From assembly GCF_003385115.1 (NCBI RefSeq), contig NZ_QUNI01000004.1, positions 256,459 through 320,458 of the forward strand: DNA of 64,000 bases, in the 5' to 3' direction. Of the stretch, positions 37,106-47,145 are shown piece by piece. Source of the DNA: Flavobacterium aquicola (lineage in GTDB: Bacteria; Bacteroidota; Bacteroidia; Flavobacteriales; Flavobacteriaceae). How positions within the stretch are numbered: the stretch's first letter is position 1; every line of letters begins with the position of its first letter. A program made the position numbers and the translations under genes. Below the pieces are notes generated by a model. The model made no database searches and was not told the DNA's origin. It saw only the letters and a list, made by a program, of their open reading frames with translations.

Positions 37106-39754
37106 TTATTTGTCCTCATCAGAATCATCATCGTCATTTTCTTCCAATTCTTCATCTGCTGCCTCATCATCCTCGTCTTCATCTTCTTCTACTGAACCAT
37201 CATCTTCAAGAACTTCTAAATCCGGCTTAACTCTTTCAATAGCAGATTCAATAACATTACCGTCTTCATCAACAACAACTTCTTCAACATCATCTTTCAT
37301 TACTTTTGTAACAGCTGCGATTGAATCTTTACCTTTTAAGTTAATCAATCGAACTCCCTGAGTAGCACGGCCCATTACACGTAAATCTTCAATAGCCATT
37401 CTGATTGTTAATCCAGATTTATTGATAATCATCAAATCATCAGCATCAGTAACAGCGTTAATCGAAATCAGTTTTCCAGTTTTTTCAGTAATATTAAGTG
37501 TTTTCACACCTTTACCTCCACGGTTCGTAATTCTGTAAACATCTTCACCGTCTTCGTCAACTAATTTGGTACGTTTCCCATAACCGTTTTCAGTTACAAC
37601 TAAAATCTGAGAATCATTAATATCGTTTTTATCGACAGTAACCATACCGATTACTTCATCAGTATCATCTTTTAATGTAATACCGCGGACTCCAGAAGCT
37701 GTTCTTCCCATCGGACGCGTTTTAGTTTCTTCAAAACGAACTAATTTACCTGACTTAACAGCCAAAATAATCTGACTTTCGCCATTGGTCAACTGAGCTC
37801 CTAAAAGTTCATCACCTTCCTTAATAGTAATAGCAGCAACACCATTTACCCTTGGTTTAGAATACTTCTCAAGAGATGTTTTCTTAACTTGGCCTTGCTT
37901 AGTTACCATCACAAGATTATGACTATTGATGTAATCTTTATCTTTTAGATCCTGCGTACAGATGAAAGCTTTCACTTTATCGTCACTTTCAATATTTACT
38001 AAATTCTGAATTGCTCTTCCTTTTGCAGTTTTACTTCCTTCAGGAATTTCATAAACACGCATCCAGAAACATTTTCCTTTTTGAGTAAAGAACATCATAT
38101 ACTGGTGATTTGTTGCCACGTACATGTGCTCCAAGAAATCCTGATCTCTTGTTCCTGCACTTTTCTGACCTACTCCTCCTCTATTCTGTGTTTTATATTC
38201 AGTAAGGTTTGTACGTTTGATATAACCTGCATGAGAAATAGTAATAACCACATTTTCATCAGCAATTAAATCTTCAATACTTACATCTCCTCCAGAATAT
38301 TCTATCTGCGAACGGCGCTCATCACCATATTTCTCACGAATCTCTTCAAGTTCTTCTTTAATTAATGCTGTTCTTAAATTAATATCTGCTAATAAAGCCT
38401 TCAAATGCTCAATTAATTTCATCAATTCTTCGAATTCTGCTCTTAATTTATCCTGCTCCAGACCAGTCAGCTGACGCAGACGCATCTCTACAATCGCTCT
38501 AGCCTGAATATCTGACAGATTAAATCGCTCGATTAATTTATCGCGGGCTTCTTCAGTGTTTTTCGACCCTCTTATTAACGCAATAACTTCATCAATATTA
38601 TCTGACGCAATAATTAAACCTTCTAAAATATGTGCTCTTTCTTCCGCTTTGCGTAATTCAAATTGTGTTCTGCGGACAACTACATCATGACGGTGCTCAA
38701 TAAAATAATGAATCATATCTTTCAGATTCAGCATTTGCGGACGTCCGTTTACTAATGCAATATTATTTACACTGAAAGAAGATTGTAATTGCGTGTATTT
38801 ATATAAGGTATTCAAAACAACGTTTGGCGTTGCATCGCGTTTCAATATATAAACGATACGCATACCGTTTCTATCCGATTCGTCACGAATATTAGCAATT
38901 CCTTCTATTTTCTTTTCGTTAACCAAATCAGCTGTACGCTTAATCATATCAGCTTTATTGACTTGATACGGAATTTCGGTAACAATGATTGATTCTCTTC
39001 CGTCCACTTCTTCAAAACCAACTTTGGCACGCATAACAATACGTCCTCTACCGGTTTTAAAAGCTTCACGAACGCCTTCATAACCATATATCACACCTCC
39101 AGTTGGAAAATCAGGAGCTTTGATGTAATTCATCAATTCATCAACTTCAATATCATTATTATCAAGATACGCCAATGTACCATTGATAACTTCAGTTAAA
39201 TTATGAGGAGGCATATTTGTTGCCATACCTACTGCGATTCCTGTAGCACCATTAATTAATAATGTAGGAACACGTGTCGGCATTACTTTTGGCTCATATA
39301 AAGTATCATCAAAGTTCAATTGAAAATCAACTGTTTCTTTTTCGATATCGGCCATGATTTCTTCCGAAATCTTTTTCATTCTAGCCTCAGTATAACGCAT
39401 TGCTGCTGGACTATCACCATCTACAGATCCAAAGTTACCTTGTCCGTCAACTAATAAATAACGCATACTCCATTCTTGAGCCATACGTACCATTGCATCA
39501 TAAACTGAGGTATCTCCGTGAGGGTGATACTTTCCTAAAACTTCCCCGACTATTCTTGCAGATTTTTTGTGGGCAGATCTTGAAGTTACTCCTAAATCAT
39601 ACATTCCGTAAAGTACTCTTCGATGTACTGGTTTCAAACCATCTCTTACATCAGGAAGTGCTCTTGAGACAATTACTGACATCGAATAATCGATGTAAGC
39701 TGATTTCATTTCATCTTCAATGTTAATAGGAATTAACTTTTCTCCTTCAGACAT
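37106..39754 (-). CDS. gyrA: DNA gyrase subunit A
   Basis: 882 residues. The breakage-reunion domain shows the [29 protein letters not shown] block split across residues 23-51 and catalytic Tyr121 (AAMRY). The quinolone region reads GDTSVYD, with Thr82 in the place of E. coli Ser83, which is normal for flavobacteria. The C-terminal DNA-wrapping domain holds six GyrA boxes-like blades, and the protein ends in a strongly acidic tail of roughly 50 residues. GyrA with GyrB introduces negative supercoils. A TPR gene follows. Confidence 0.98.
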   Translation of the reverse strand: MSEGEKLIPINIEDEMKSAYIDYSMSVIVSRALPDVRDGLKPVHRRVLYGMYDLGVTSRSAHKKSARIVGEVLGKYHPHGDTSVYDAMVRMAQEWSMRYLLVDGQGNFGSVDGDSPAAMRYTEARMKKISEEIMADIEKETVDFQLNFDDTLYEPKVMPTRVPTLLINGATGIAVGMATNMPPHNLTEVINGTLAYLDNNDIEVDELMNYIKAPDFPTGGVIYGYEGVREAFKTGRGRIVMRAKVGFEEVDGRESIIVTEIPYQVNKADMIKRTADLVNEKKIEGIANIRDESDRNGMRIVYILKRDATPNVVLNTLYKYTQLQSSFSVNNIALVNGRPQMLNLKDMIHYFIEHRHDVVVRRTQFELRKAEERAHILEGLIIASDNIDEVIALIRGSKNTEEARDKLIERFNLSDIQARAIVEMRLRQLTGLEQDKLRAEFEELMKLIEHLKALLADINLRTALIKEELEEIREKYGDERRSQIEYSGGDVSIEDLIADENVVITISHAGYIKRTNLTEYKTQNRGGVGQKSAGTRDQDFLEHMYVATNHQYMMFFTQKGKCFWMRVYEIPEGSKTAKGRAIQNLVNIESDDKVKAFICTQDLKDKDYINSHNLVMVTKQGQVKKTSLEKYSKPRVNGVAAITIKEGDELLGAQLTNGESQIILAVKSGKLVRFEETKTRPMGRTASGVRGITLKDDTDEVIGMVTVDKNDINDSQILVVTENGYGKRTKLVDEDGEDVYRITNRGGKGVKTLNITEKTGKLISINAVTDADDLMIINKSGLTIRMAIEDLRVMGRATQGVRLINLKGKDSIAAVTKVMKDDVEEVVVDEDGNVIESAIERVKPDLEVLEDDGSVEEDEDEDDEAADEELEENDDDDSDEDK

Positions 39755-39963
39755 AAATATATTCTTAAATTAATTATTTTGTATTAAAAAATCCCGCTAA
39801 TATAAGCTTTCTCAATATTTTTTCGGTCATAAAATATGTATAAATTTATCTGATTTATTAACAAATTATTATTGCCTTTTAGTTGATAAATTAAGTTCCT
39901 TTTAACTGTTTATTCTTCATTTTTTTTGTCAATTAGCATTAATAGATTTATCAGGTATGATTT

Positions 39964-39993
39964 TTGCTTTTAAACTTCATGTTTACTAAATTT
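39964..39993 (+). promoter_or_regulatory. promoter of clpC
   Basis: TTTTTG ending at 39966 is followed after 19 bases by TAAATTTA at 39986-39993, one mismatch from the flavobacterial -7 consensus, 21 bases before the start codon. Confidence 0.5.
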
Positions 39994-40014
39994 ACATAAA
40001 CAACAATCAATATT

Positions 40015-42561
40015 ATGGATGATAATTTTTCACCTAGAGTAAAAGACGTTATTACTTATAGCAAGGAAGAGGCTTTACGTCTTGGACATGACTTTATAGG
40101 TACTGAACATTTGATGCTTGGCATTCTGAGGGATGGTAATGGTAAAGCTATTCACATCCTGAACAACCTCGCTATTGATCTTGATCATTTAAGACGAAAG
40201 GTTGAGATACTAAGCCCCGCCAGCCCTAGCATTGATGTCAGTGTAGAAAAGAAAAATTTACATCTGACGCGTCAAGCTGAACGAGCTTTGAAGACAACTT
40301 TTTTGGAAGCAAAAGTTTTCCAGAGCTCCTCCATTAGCACAGCACATCTGCTGTTGTGTATCTTAAGAAATGAAAACGATCCTACAACCAAGCTGCTGAA
40401 TAAACTAAAAATAGATTATGACGTAGCAAAAGAACAATACATTAATATGACTCCAAACGAAGAAGAATTTTTAGAAAACTTGCCAAAAAACGAATCATAT
40501 AATGATGATTCAGGACAAGATGACAGTCTCAAAGAAGGCAGTTTTAATAATCCCGCCAATAAATCAAATAAAAAATCAAAAACTCCGGTTCTTGATAATT
40601 TTGGAAGAGATTTAACAGAAATGGCCGAGGAAGGAAAACTAGATCCTGTTGTTGGACGTGAAAAAGAAATAGAACGTGTTTCTCAGATTTTGAGCCGACG
40701 CAAAAAAAACAACCCATTACTAATAGGTGAACCTGGTGTGGGTAAATCAGCAATTGCTGAAGGATTGGCTTTGCGAATTATTCAAAAGAAAGTTTCGCGT
40801 ATTTTATTCAACAAACGAGTGGTAACTCTAGATTTAGCCAGCTTAGTTGCCGGCACTAAATATAGAGGACAGTTTGAAGAACGCATGAAAGCAGTTATGA
40901 ATGAATTAGAAAAAAATGACGATATCATTCTTTTCATAGACGAGATTCATACTATTGTTGGTGCTGGCGGTGCTACTGGTTCGCTTGATGCTTCAAATAT
41001 GTTCAAACCTGCTTTATCAAGAGGAGAAATTCAATGTATTGGAGCTACTACTCTAGATGAATACAGACAATACATCGAGAAAGACGGCGCACTTGAAAGA
41101 CGTTTCCAAAAAGTAATCGTAGAACCAACATCTGTTGAGGAAACTATTGCGATTTTGAACAACATCAAAAACAAATATGAAGATCATCATAATGTGATTT
41201 ACACTCCTGAAGCTATCGAAGCCTGTGTCAAATTAACAAACAGATATATGTCTGAACGTTTCTTACCGGACAAAGCTATCGATGCACTGGATGAAGCCGG
41301 ATCTCGAGTTCACATCACCAATATTGATGTTCCTAAGCAGATATTAGACTTAGAACGACAATTGGAAGAAGTTCGCGAATTGAAAAATCTGGTTGTTAAA
41401 AAACAAAAATATGAGGAGGCGGCTAAACTTCGTGACGATGAGAAAAAAATAGAGAAAGACTTAGCCATAGCACAAGAGCAATGGGAAGAAGACTCTAAAA
41501 GCAACAGAATTGTTGTTACCGAAGACAATGTAGCTGATGTAGTCTCTATGATGACTGGCATTCCTGTAAACAGAATTGCACAGACTGAAAGCAACAAACT
41601 GGCTAAATTGCCTGAGCTGATTCAGGACAAAGTAATTGGACAAAACGACGCTGTTTTAAAAATTGCGCGTTCTATTCAAAGAAACCGTGCTGGATTAAAA
41701 GATCCTAACAAACCAATTGGTTCGTTTATTTTCTTAGGTCAGACTGGTGTTGGTAAAACACAATTAGCCAAAGTTCTTGCCAAAGAATTATTTGATTCTG
41801 AAGATGCTTTGGTTCGAATTGACATGAGCGAATACATGGAGAAATTTGCAATTTCAAGATTGGTTGGAGCGCCTCCAGGATACGTAGGATACGAAGAAGG
41901 CGGGCAATTAACTGAAAAAGTAAGAAGAAAACCGTATTGTGTTGTATTACTTGACGAAATTGAGAAAGCACACCCAGATGTTTTCAACATGATGCTTCAA
42001 GTATTGGATGACGGTTATTTGACTGATAGTTTAGGACGCAAAATTGATTTCAAGAATACGATAATTATCATGACTTCGAATGTTGGAGCACGTCAGTTGA
42101 AAGATTTTGGACAAGGTGTCGGATTTGGCACTGCTGCCAAAATTGCTCAGGCAGACGATAACTCTAAAAGTATTATTGAAAATGCTTTGAAGAAAACTTT
42201 TGCTCCTGAATTTTTGAACAGAATTGATGATGTAATTGTATTCAATTCTTTGGAAAAAGAAGATATCAATCTTATTATCGAAATCGAGCTGAAAAAACTA
42301 TACAGCCGAGTTAATGAATTAGGATATCTATTGAAATTGTCTGAAAAAGCAAAAGCATTTATTGCCGATAAAGGATTTGACAAACAATTTGGAGCGAGAC
42401 CTTTAAAAAGAGCAATTCAAAAGTATGTTGAAGATGCTCTAGCTGAAGAAATTATCACTTCAAAAATCACTTCCGGTGACGAAATATTCATGGACATTGA
42501 GGATGGTTCTCAAGAGTTAACTATAAAAGTTCACAAAGCAGAAGAACCTACAAATCAATAA
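40015..42561 (+). CDS. clpC: ATP-dependent Clp protease ATP-binding subunit ClpC
   Basis: 848 residues. Domains in order: Clp N-terminal double repeat (1-145), first AAA+ module (Walker [14 protein letters not shown], Walker [16 protein letters not shown]), a middle coiled coil with a UVR-like motif ([19 protein letters not shown]), second AAA+ module (Walker [14 protein letters not shown], Walker [15 protein letters not shown]) and the Clp D2-small domain. It unfolds proteins for ClpP. It is divergent from gyrA and has its own terminator downstream. Confidence 0.97.
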   Translation: MDDNFSPRVKDVITYSKEEALRLGHDFIGTEHLMLGILRDGNGKAIHILNNLAIDLDHLRRKVEILSPASPSIDVSVEKKNLHLTRQAERALKTTFLEAKVFQSSSISTAHLLLCILRNENDPTTKLLNKLKIDYDVAKEQYINMTPNEEEFLENLPKNESYNDDSGQDDSLKEGSFNNPANKSNKKSKTPVLDNFGRDLTEMAEEGKLDPVVGREKEIERVSQILSRRKKNNPLLIGEPGVGKSAIAEGLALRIIQKKVSRILFNKRVVTLDLASLVAGTKYRGQFEERMKAVMNELEKNDDIILFIDEIHTIVGAGGATGSLDASNMFKPALSRGEIQCIGATTLDEYRQYIEKDGALERRFQKVIVEPTSVEETIAILNNIKNKYEDHHNVIYTPEAIEACVKLTNRYMSERFLPDKAIDALDEAGSRVHITNIDVPKQILDLERQLEEVRELKNLVVKKQKYEEAAKLRDDEKKIEKDLAIAQEQWEEDSKSNRIVVTEDNVADVVSMMTGIPVNRIAQTESNKLAKLPELIQDKVIGQNDAVLKIARSIQRNRAGLKDPNKPIGSFIFLGQTGVGKTQLAKVLAKELFDSEDALVRIDMSEYMEKFAISRLVGAPPGYVGYEEGGQLTEKVRRKPYCVVLLDEIEKAHPDVFNMMLQVLDDGYLTDSLGRKIDFKNTIIIMTSNVGARQLKDFGQGVGFGTAAKIAQADDNSKSIIENALKKTFAPEFLNRIDDVIVFNSLEKEDINLIIEIELKKLYSRVNELGYLLKLSEKAKAFIADKGFDKQFGARPLKRAIQKYVEDALAEEIITSKITSGDEIFMDIEDGSQELTIKVHKAEEPTNQ

Positions 42562-42580
42562 TTTAAAATAATACATCCAT

Positions 42581-42620
42581 AATAAACCCGTTACGTTTTA
42601 ATAACATAACGGGTTTATTC
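42581..42620 (+). terminator. terminator of clpC
   Basis: The stem AATAAACCCGTTA / TAACGGGTTTATT with a short loop lies 20 bases after the clpC stop codon and ends in a T-rich stretch. Confidence 0.85.
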
Positions 42621-42658
42621 TTTATAGGATAATGTCGTATTTTTTAAAAACAAATATT

Positions 42659-42666
42659 TACATTTG
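42659..42666 (+). promoter_or_regulatory. -7 box of the RimK-like gene
   Basis: TACATTTG fits TAnnTTTG, 34 bases before the start codon. A TTG -33 element is not evident. Confidence 0.45.
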
Positions 42667-42700
42667 ATATCACATATAAAAGATCAACCAAAATTAATTT

Positions 42701-44071
42701 ATGGTACAAAATAAAGTCATACTGGGCAGCGAAGAATGGTGCTCATTTCCAGAATTAGGAATTCCTACAATAAAAGCCCGTGTCGATTCTGGCGCCAAAA
42801 CATCTGCTTTGCATGCTATAAATATTGCACCATTTATAAAAAACGATGCCAATTGGGTTAAGTTTGACATTAATCCAATTCAAAATAATAACAAAACGGT
42901 TATTCATTGCGAAGCCCCGCTGGTTGGGAAACGTATTGTAAAAAGCTCCAGCGGTTTTAGAGAACATCGCTATGTAATTCAAACCAGCATTTCTATTGGT
43001 GAAACAAGATGGCCAATCGAAATGACATTGACCAATCGAGATTCAATGGGATTTCGAATGCTTTTAGGAAGAGAAGCTATGAGTGGCAGAATCCTCGTTG
43101 ATCCTGAACAAAAATACCTACTAGGACAGCCAACTGCTGAAAGTCTGAAAGAACTGTATATAAACTCAGAGAAAGCCAGTTCTGGCCTTAGAATTGGGCT
43201 TTTGGCTAGTAATCCTGAACTATACAGCAACAAAAGAATAATGGAAGCCGGTGAAATGAGAGGCCATGAAATGCATTTCTTAAACATCAAAGAATGCTAC
43301 ATGAAACTGGACGCCAAAACTCCCGAAATACATTACCGTGGCGGAAAAATATTAAATCAATTTGATGCTATTATCCCTAGAATCCGTCCAAGTATTACCT
43401 TTTATGGCTGTGCTTTAACAAGACAATTTGAAGCTTTAAAAGTGTTTTGTCTAAACTCATCAACTGCCATCACACAATCGAGAGACAAACTGTTTTCGCT
43501 GCAGTTATTACTGAATCACGGTGTTGATATTCCAACGACAGGATTTGCTAATTCGCCTTTGGATACAGACAATTTAATCAAAATGGTTGGCGGACCACCA
43601 CTTATTGTAAAATTACTGGAAGGAACTCAGGGAAAAGGTGTCGTATTGGCAGAAACTAAAAAAGCAGCCGAAAGTGTAATCAATGCATTCAAAAGCCTTA
43701 ATGCAAACATCTTGGTTCAGGAGTTCATTAAAGAAGCAAACGGTAAAGACATTCGCTGTTTTGTGATTGATGGCAAAGTAGTTGCTGCAATTCAAAGAGA
43801 AGCGATGCCAGGCGAATTTAGAGCTAATATTCACTTAGGAGGAACTGCATCTGTAATAAAAGTAACCGCCGAAGAAAAAAAGATTGCCATAAAGGCTGCT
43901 AAAGCAATGGATTTAAAAGTTGCCGGCGTAGACATTATTCGTTCCTCAAAAGGACCGTTATTACTGGAAGTAAATTCGTCTCCGGGGCTAGAAGGAATCG
44001 AAGGTGCTACCAACAAAGATATTGCCGGAGAAATGATTAAAGCAATTGAAAAAAACTTTAAGATTAAGTAG
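42701..44071 (+). CDS. RimK-family ATP-grasp ligase fused to an N-terminal RimB-type retropepsin-like domain
   Basis: 456 residues. The first 140 residues match the retropepsin-like ATP-dependent zinc protease family (RimB), with the active-site-like [12 protein letters not shown] motif and LLGREAM. The remainder is a RimK-type ATP-grasp ligase with the substrate loop [14 protein letters not shown], the metal-binding [23 protein letters not shown] and the PRIRPS segment. RimK adds glutamates to ribosomal protein S6 in proteobacteria and RimB trims them. Here both activities appear in one chain. The target in flavobacteria is not known from the sequence. Confidence 0.92.
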   Translation: MVQNKVILGSEEWCSFPELGIPTIKARVDSGAKTSALHAINIAPFIKNDANWVKFDINPIQNNNKTVIHCEAPLVGKRIVKSSSGFREHRYVIQTSISIGETRWPIEMTLTNRDSMGFRMLLGREAMSGRILVDPEQKYLLGQPTAESLKELYINSEKASSGLRIGLLASNPELYSNKRIMEAGEMRGHEMHFLNIKECYMKLDAKTPEIHYRGGKILNQFDAIIPRIRPSITFYGCALTRQFEALKVFCLNSSTAITQSRDKLFSLQLLLNHGVDIPTTGFANSPLDTDNLIKMVGGPPLIVKLLEGTQGKGVVLAETKKAAESVINAFKSLNANILVQEFIKEANGKDIRCFVIDGKVVAAIQREAMPGEFRANIHLGGTASVIKVTAEEKKIAIKAAKAMDLKVAGVDIIRSSKGPLLLEVNSSPGLEGIEGATNKDIAGEMIKAIEKNFKIK

Positions 44072-44133
44072 CTATAGGCTTTACACAATAGCAGCTTATA
44101 GCATATTGCCTATAGCTTAATGCCATCAAAAAA

Positions 44134-44649
44134 ATGAATCAGTATTTAGATATCATCATCCGCAGTGCAGCCGTATATTTATTTATGGTTGTTGCACTGC
44201 GTCTTTTTGGCAAAAAAGAATTATCACAGCTTAACACCTCTGATGTGATTTTGATTCTCCTGATAAGCAATTCGGTTCAAAATGCAATGGTAGGCAACAA
44301 CACAACGCTTTGGGGCGGTTTGGCAGCAGCTACAATTCTGTTTGTAATTAATTTTATATTGAAGAAATTAATATACCGTTATAAAAAATTCAGTGATTTA
44401 TTTCTCGAAAAACCAGAGATTTTAATTCATAACGGAACTCTGGATTTTAAAAACTTAAGCAAATTAGGCATTACTTCGGATGAACTGAAAGAAGCGATGA
44501 GAGAGCACGGCGTACAGCACTTTAAAGATGTAAAACTCGCCATGCTAGAAATTGACGGAAACATAAGTATCATTACTGGTGACCAGACTTTAAAACAAAC
44601 CCATTACAAACGAAGAAAAAATCATAAAAATCTAGTTCGAGGCAATTAG
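44134..44649 (+). CDS. DUF421 family membrane protein
   Basis: 171 residues with an N-terminal membrane domain of three hydrophobic segments (YLFMVVALRLFGKKELSQLN and after) and a cytoplasmic C-terminal part, as in the YetF/YkjA/DUF421 family. The conserved motif LRLFGKKELSQLNTSDVILILLISNSVQN is split across 20-48. The family's function is unclear. It follows the RimK-like gene by 62 bases. Confidence 0.85.
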   Translation: MNQYLDIIIRSAAVYLFMVVALRLFGKKELSQLNTSDVILILLISNSVQNAMVGNNTTLWGGLAAATILFVINFILKKLIYRYKKFSDLFLEKPEILIHNGTLDFKNLSKLGITSDELKEAMREHGVQHFKDVKLAMLEIDGNISIITGDQTLKQTHYKRRKNHKNLVRGN

Positions 44650-44658
44650 CCCCCTACT

Positions 44659-44802
44659 CAATGTCATTAAGTTAAAGATTTCTCACTAGTGTTTATTTAA
44701 ATATAGTTCTCGCAAAGGCGCTAAGACGCAAAGAAATCCGATCATAACTTTGCGTCTTAGCGCCTTTGCGAGAGTGAATTAAAGCTTAACTTAATGACAT
44801 TG
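44659..44802. repeat. nested inverted-repeat element
   Basis: Outer arms CAATGTCATTAAGTTAA (44659-44675) and its exact complement (44786-44802) enclose inner perfect 25-base arms at 44709-44733 and 44748-44772. The inner arms are built of 8-base words (CGCAAAGG, CGCTAAGA, CGCAAAG). The outer-arm word recurs in altered form near 62693 (GCAATGTCATTAATGTAAAG). Confidence 0.85.
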
Positions 44803-44891
44803 GGACTATACCCAAGAACTACACATTTTTTTTAAAATTATTTAAATGAATTCATTTTAAGGAAGTTGAAATAAAATACTAAACTTCTAAT

Positions 44892-44999
44892 CTAGCCCCG
44901 ATCGAAGTGAAAATCCTTGTGAGCCGGGGTTCGGCTCACAAGATTGCAACGAAGAGCGGGACAACTGCTGATTCTAACCGAAAACTTCTGCTCCTAAAA
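44892..44999 (+). repeat. TAGCCCCGAT element, copy 1
   Basis: The element starts with TAGCCCCGAT, continues with AATCCTTGTGAGCC, a hairpin (CTTGTGAGCC / GGCTCACAAG) and then AACGAAGAGCGGGAC, and ends in CTTCTGCTCCTAAAAATA. Related copies are at 54470-54546 (inverted) and 60851-60947. The hairpin loops differ between copies. Confidence 0.75.
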
Positions 45000-45023
45000 A
45001 TAATATAATTCATTTTACAGCAT

Positions 45024-45053
45024 AAAAAAACCATTCGAATTGAATGGTTTTTT
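45024..45053 (-). terminator. terminator of the DUF47-PiT transcript
   Basis: The stem AAAAAACCATTC / GAATGGTTTTTT lies 23 bases past the PiT stop codon; on the minus strand it ends in a T-run. Confidence 0.9.
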
Positions 45054-45075
45054 CGTTATTTATTAAGTATAGATT

Positions 45076-46422
45076 TTACAAAAATACTTTTAGAATCCAA
45101 TATACTAATGAAGCCAGTAATGCAGAAACCGGAATTGTAAGTACCCAGGCCCAAAGCAGACTTACAGTTACTCCCCAGCGTACTGCCGAAACACGTTTTG
45201 TTAAACCTACTCCAATAATCGATCCTGTAATAGTGTGAGTTGTACTTACTGGTACTTTAAAATGCTCTGTGAAATAAAGTGTCAAAGCCCCTGCTGTTTC
45301 CGCAGCAACACCTTCAAAAGAAGTTACTTTGGTAATTTTGGAACCCATTGTTTTTACAATTTTCCATCCTCCGCTCAATGTTCCTACAGCGATTGCAGTA
45401 TAACAAGCCAATGGAATCCATTCTGGCATTGCACCTTTTATACCTTTATCATCATCTGGAAGAACTACCTGCAGCCATTCTGGAAGATTCATAATATCGA
45501 CACCGCTGGTTTTAATATAAACTGCTACTGCCGCAGCAATAATTCCCATTACTTTTTGAGAATCATTTCCTCCGTGACCTAAACTAAATGCCGCAGAAGA
45601 AAGCAACTGCATTTTTTTCAAAACCGCATCAGCCTTGTGAAGATTTAAACTACTGAATATTAAAGCAAATGTCGAAATTGACAGTATTATAAAAGCGACC
45701 AAAAACCACTTAATATTATGCGATTCAAATACAATACTCCAAAAATGAGATTCAAAACGTGGTTTTTCTATTTTTTCAAATGGAACCATCTGGCCATAAA
45801 CAAACCAAATTGACACTATCATTAACCCAATAGTAAACAGTTTTGGAAGAATACTTTTTCTTGAAGCATTCAGTAGCCAAATAGAGATTATATACGAAAT
45901 TAATGCTCCCAATAAAGGCGCAAGAACAATAAATGCAATAATAATTACAACTCCGGAAGGCATACCGCCGTCTTTACCAGCTTTGTACCAGCTTACAATA
46001 TCATACCAGTGTTTAGTATGCTGTACACCATCTTCAAGAACAGTATAATCAGAAAATCCGTGTATTGTAATTGCATGAGCAATCGCTGCTCCAGCAAAAC
46101 CACCAATTAAAGTATGTGAGGAACTGGAAGGAATTCCCTGCCACCAAGTAATTAAATTCCAAATAATAGCTGCAACAACACCTGCAAGAATTACTGTCAA
46201 ATCAATTTCGCTTGTGTTTGCAGTTTTTGCAACAGTATTAGCAACACCTAAACCAAAAACCCAATAAGCTAAAAAGTTAAAAAAAGCCGCCCAAAGCACC
46301 GCCTGAAAAGGAGATAAAACCTTGGTTGCAACAACAGTAGCAATAGCATTGGCAGCATCATGGAAACCATTGATGTAATCAAAAATTAATGCTAGAACTA
46401 TAATAATTAATAGTAAAGTCAT
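45076..46422 (-). CDS. PiT-family inorganic phosphate transporter
   Basis: 448 residues with about ten membrane segments and the two PiT signature halves: GFHDAANAIATVVATKVLSP near residue 20 and a matching inverted-repeat half near SLGHGGNDSQKVMGIIAA. It imports phosphate (or metal-phosphate complex) by cation symport across the inner membrane. Its partner DUF47 gene lies 29 bases upstream in the same transcript, a pairing found in many bacteria. Confidence 0.95.
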   Translation of the reverse strand: MTLLLIIIVLALIFDYINGFHDAANAIATVVATKVLSPFQAVLWAAFFNFLAYWVFGLGVANTVAKTANTSEIDLTVILAGVVAAIIWNLITWWQGIPSSSSHTLIGGFAGAAIAHAITIHGFSDYTVLEDGVQHTKHWYDIVSWYKAGKDGGMPSGVVIIIAFIVLAPLLGALISYIISIWLLNASRKSILPKLFTIGLMIVSIWFVYGQMVPFEKIEKPRFESHFWSIVFESHNIKWFLVAFIILSISTFALIFSSLNLHKADAVLKKMQLLSSAAFSLGHGGNDSQKVMGIIAAAVAVYIKTSGVDIMNLPEWLQVVLPDDDKGIKGAMPEWIPLACYTAIAVGTLSGGWKIVKTMGSKITKVTSFEGVAAETAGALTLYFTEHFKVPVSTTHTITGSIIGVGLTKRVSAVRWGVTVSLLWAWVLTIPVSALLASLVYWILKVFL

Positions 46423-46451
46423 ATCAATATCTTCAGAATGAATAGATTAAA

Positions 46452-47096
46452 TTAAGAATGTTTTACTGTAATAGATTCTAACACACTGGCAACACTCTTG
46501 CATTTATCAGTTGCTGATTCTAAAACCGACAATACTTCTTTATATTTAATGATATTTTTAGCATCAGTTTCGTTTTCAAAAATTTCAAAAACTGCTTTAT
46601 TGTAAACCATATCCGATTTATTCTCCAGCTTGTTAATTTTAGCACAAGCGTTGGTAATCGTTTTCATGTTGCTTAAGTTTTTTAGTTCTTTTACAGCAAC
46701 ATCGATATTCTGACAAGCCTCAAGATTGATTTCTGTCATTTTTCGGATTGATTTTGTGATTTTATCCACTTGATACAAACGCATTCTTGAAGCAGCTCCG
46801 TGAAGGTAATCCGCAACATAATCAATAGAAGTTACTAAAGAGTGAATATCTTCTCTATCAAAAGGAGTGATAAAGTTTCTGCTCAATTCTAAGTTGGTCT
46901 GACGGGTAATATCTTCACCTTTTTGCTCTAATTCATCTATTTTATGAAATAAAGCTTCTCTTTCTTTTAAAGGAAGATTTACAGCTTCGTGCAGATTTGA
47001 AGCTAATTCAATTAAATTACTTGATGCTTCTTCAAAAAGAGGGAAGAATTTTTTGTCCTTTGGAACCAGAAATTGAAAAATACTATTTAATGACAT
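46452..47096 (-). CDS. DUF47 family PhoU-like protein, partner of the PiT transporter
   Basis: 214 residues, mostly helical, with the DUF47/PhoU-like pattern (FFPLFEEASSNLIELASNLHEAV, then ELEQKGEDITRQTNLELSRNFITPFDREDIHSL split by the family's conserved acidic residues). DUF47 proteins are encoded next to PiT transporters and are thought to control their activity. It is the first gene of the pair; on the minus strand a TAATTTTG at 47117-47124 fits a -7 box. Confidence 0.92.
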   Translation of the reverse strand: MSLNSIFQFLVPKDKKFFPLFEEASSNLIELASNLHEAVNLPLKEREALFHKIDELEQKGEDITRQTNLELSRNFITPFDREDIHSLVTSIDYVADYLHGAASRMRLYQVDKITKSIRKMTEINLEACQNIDVAVKELKNLSNMKTITNACAKINKLENKSDMVYNKAVFEIFENETDAKNIIKYKEVLSVLESATDKCKSVASVLESITVKHS

Positions 47097-47145
47097 TTGT
47101 TTATTTTTTATTAGTGCAAAATTACTTCATTATTTAAAGCTAATG

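Larger units (their letters stand above)
44650..45075. other. intergenic region built of nested palindromes
   Basis: The 426 bases after the DUF421 gene contain no gene. They hold two nested inverted repeats (44659-44802), a copy of the TAGCCCCGAT element (44892-44999) and the terminator of the PiT transcript (45024-45053). Confidence 0.75.

Noticed and set aside
37050..37361. Serine-rich plus-strand frame opposite the gyrA 3' end.
   Set aside because: It is the complement of the GAA/GAT-rich acidic tail of gyrA and has no independent support.
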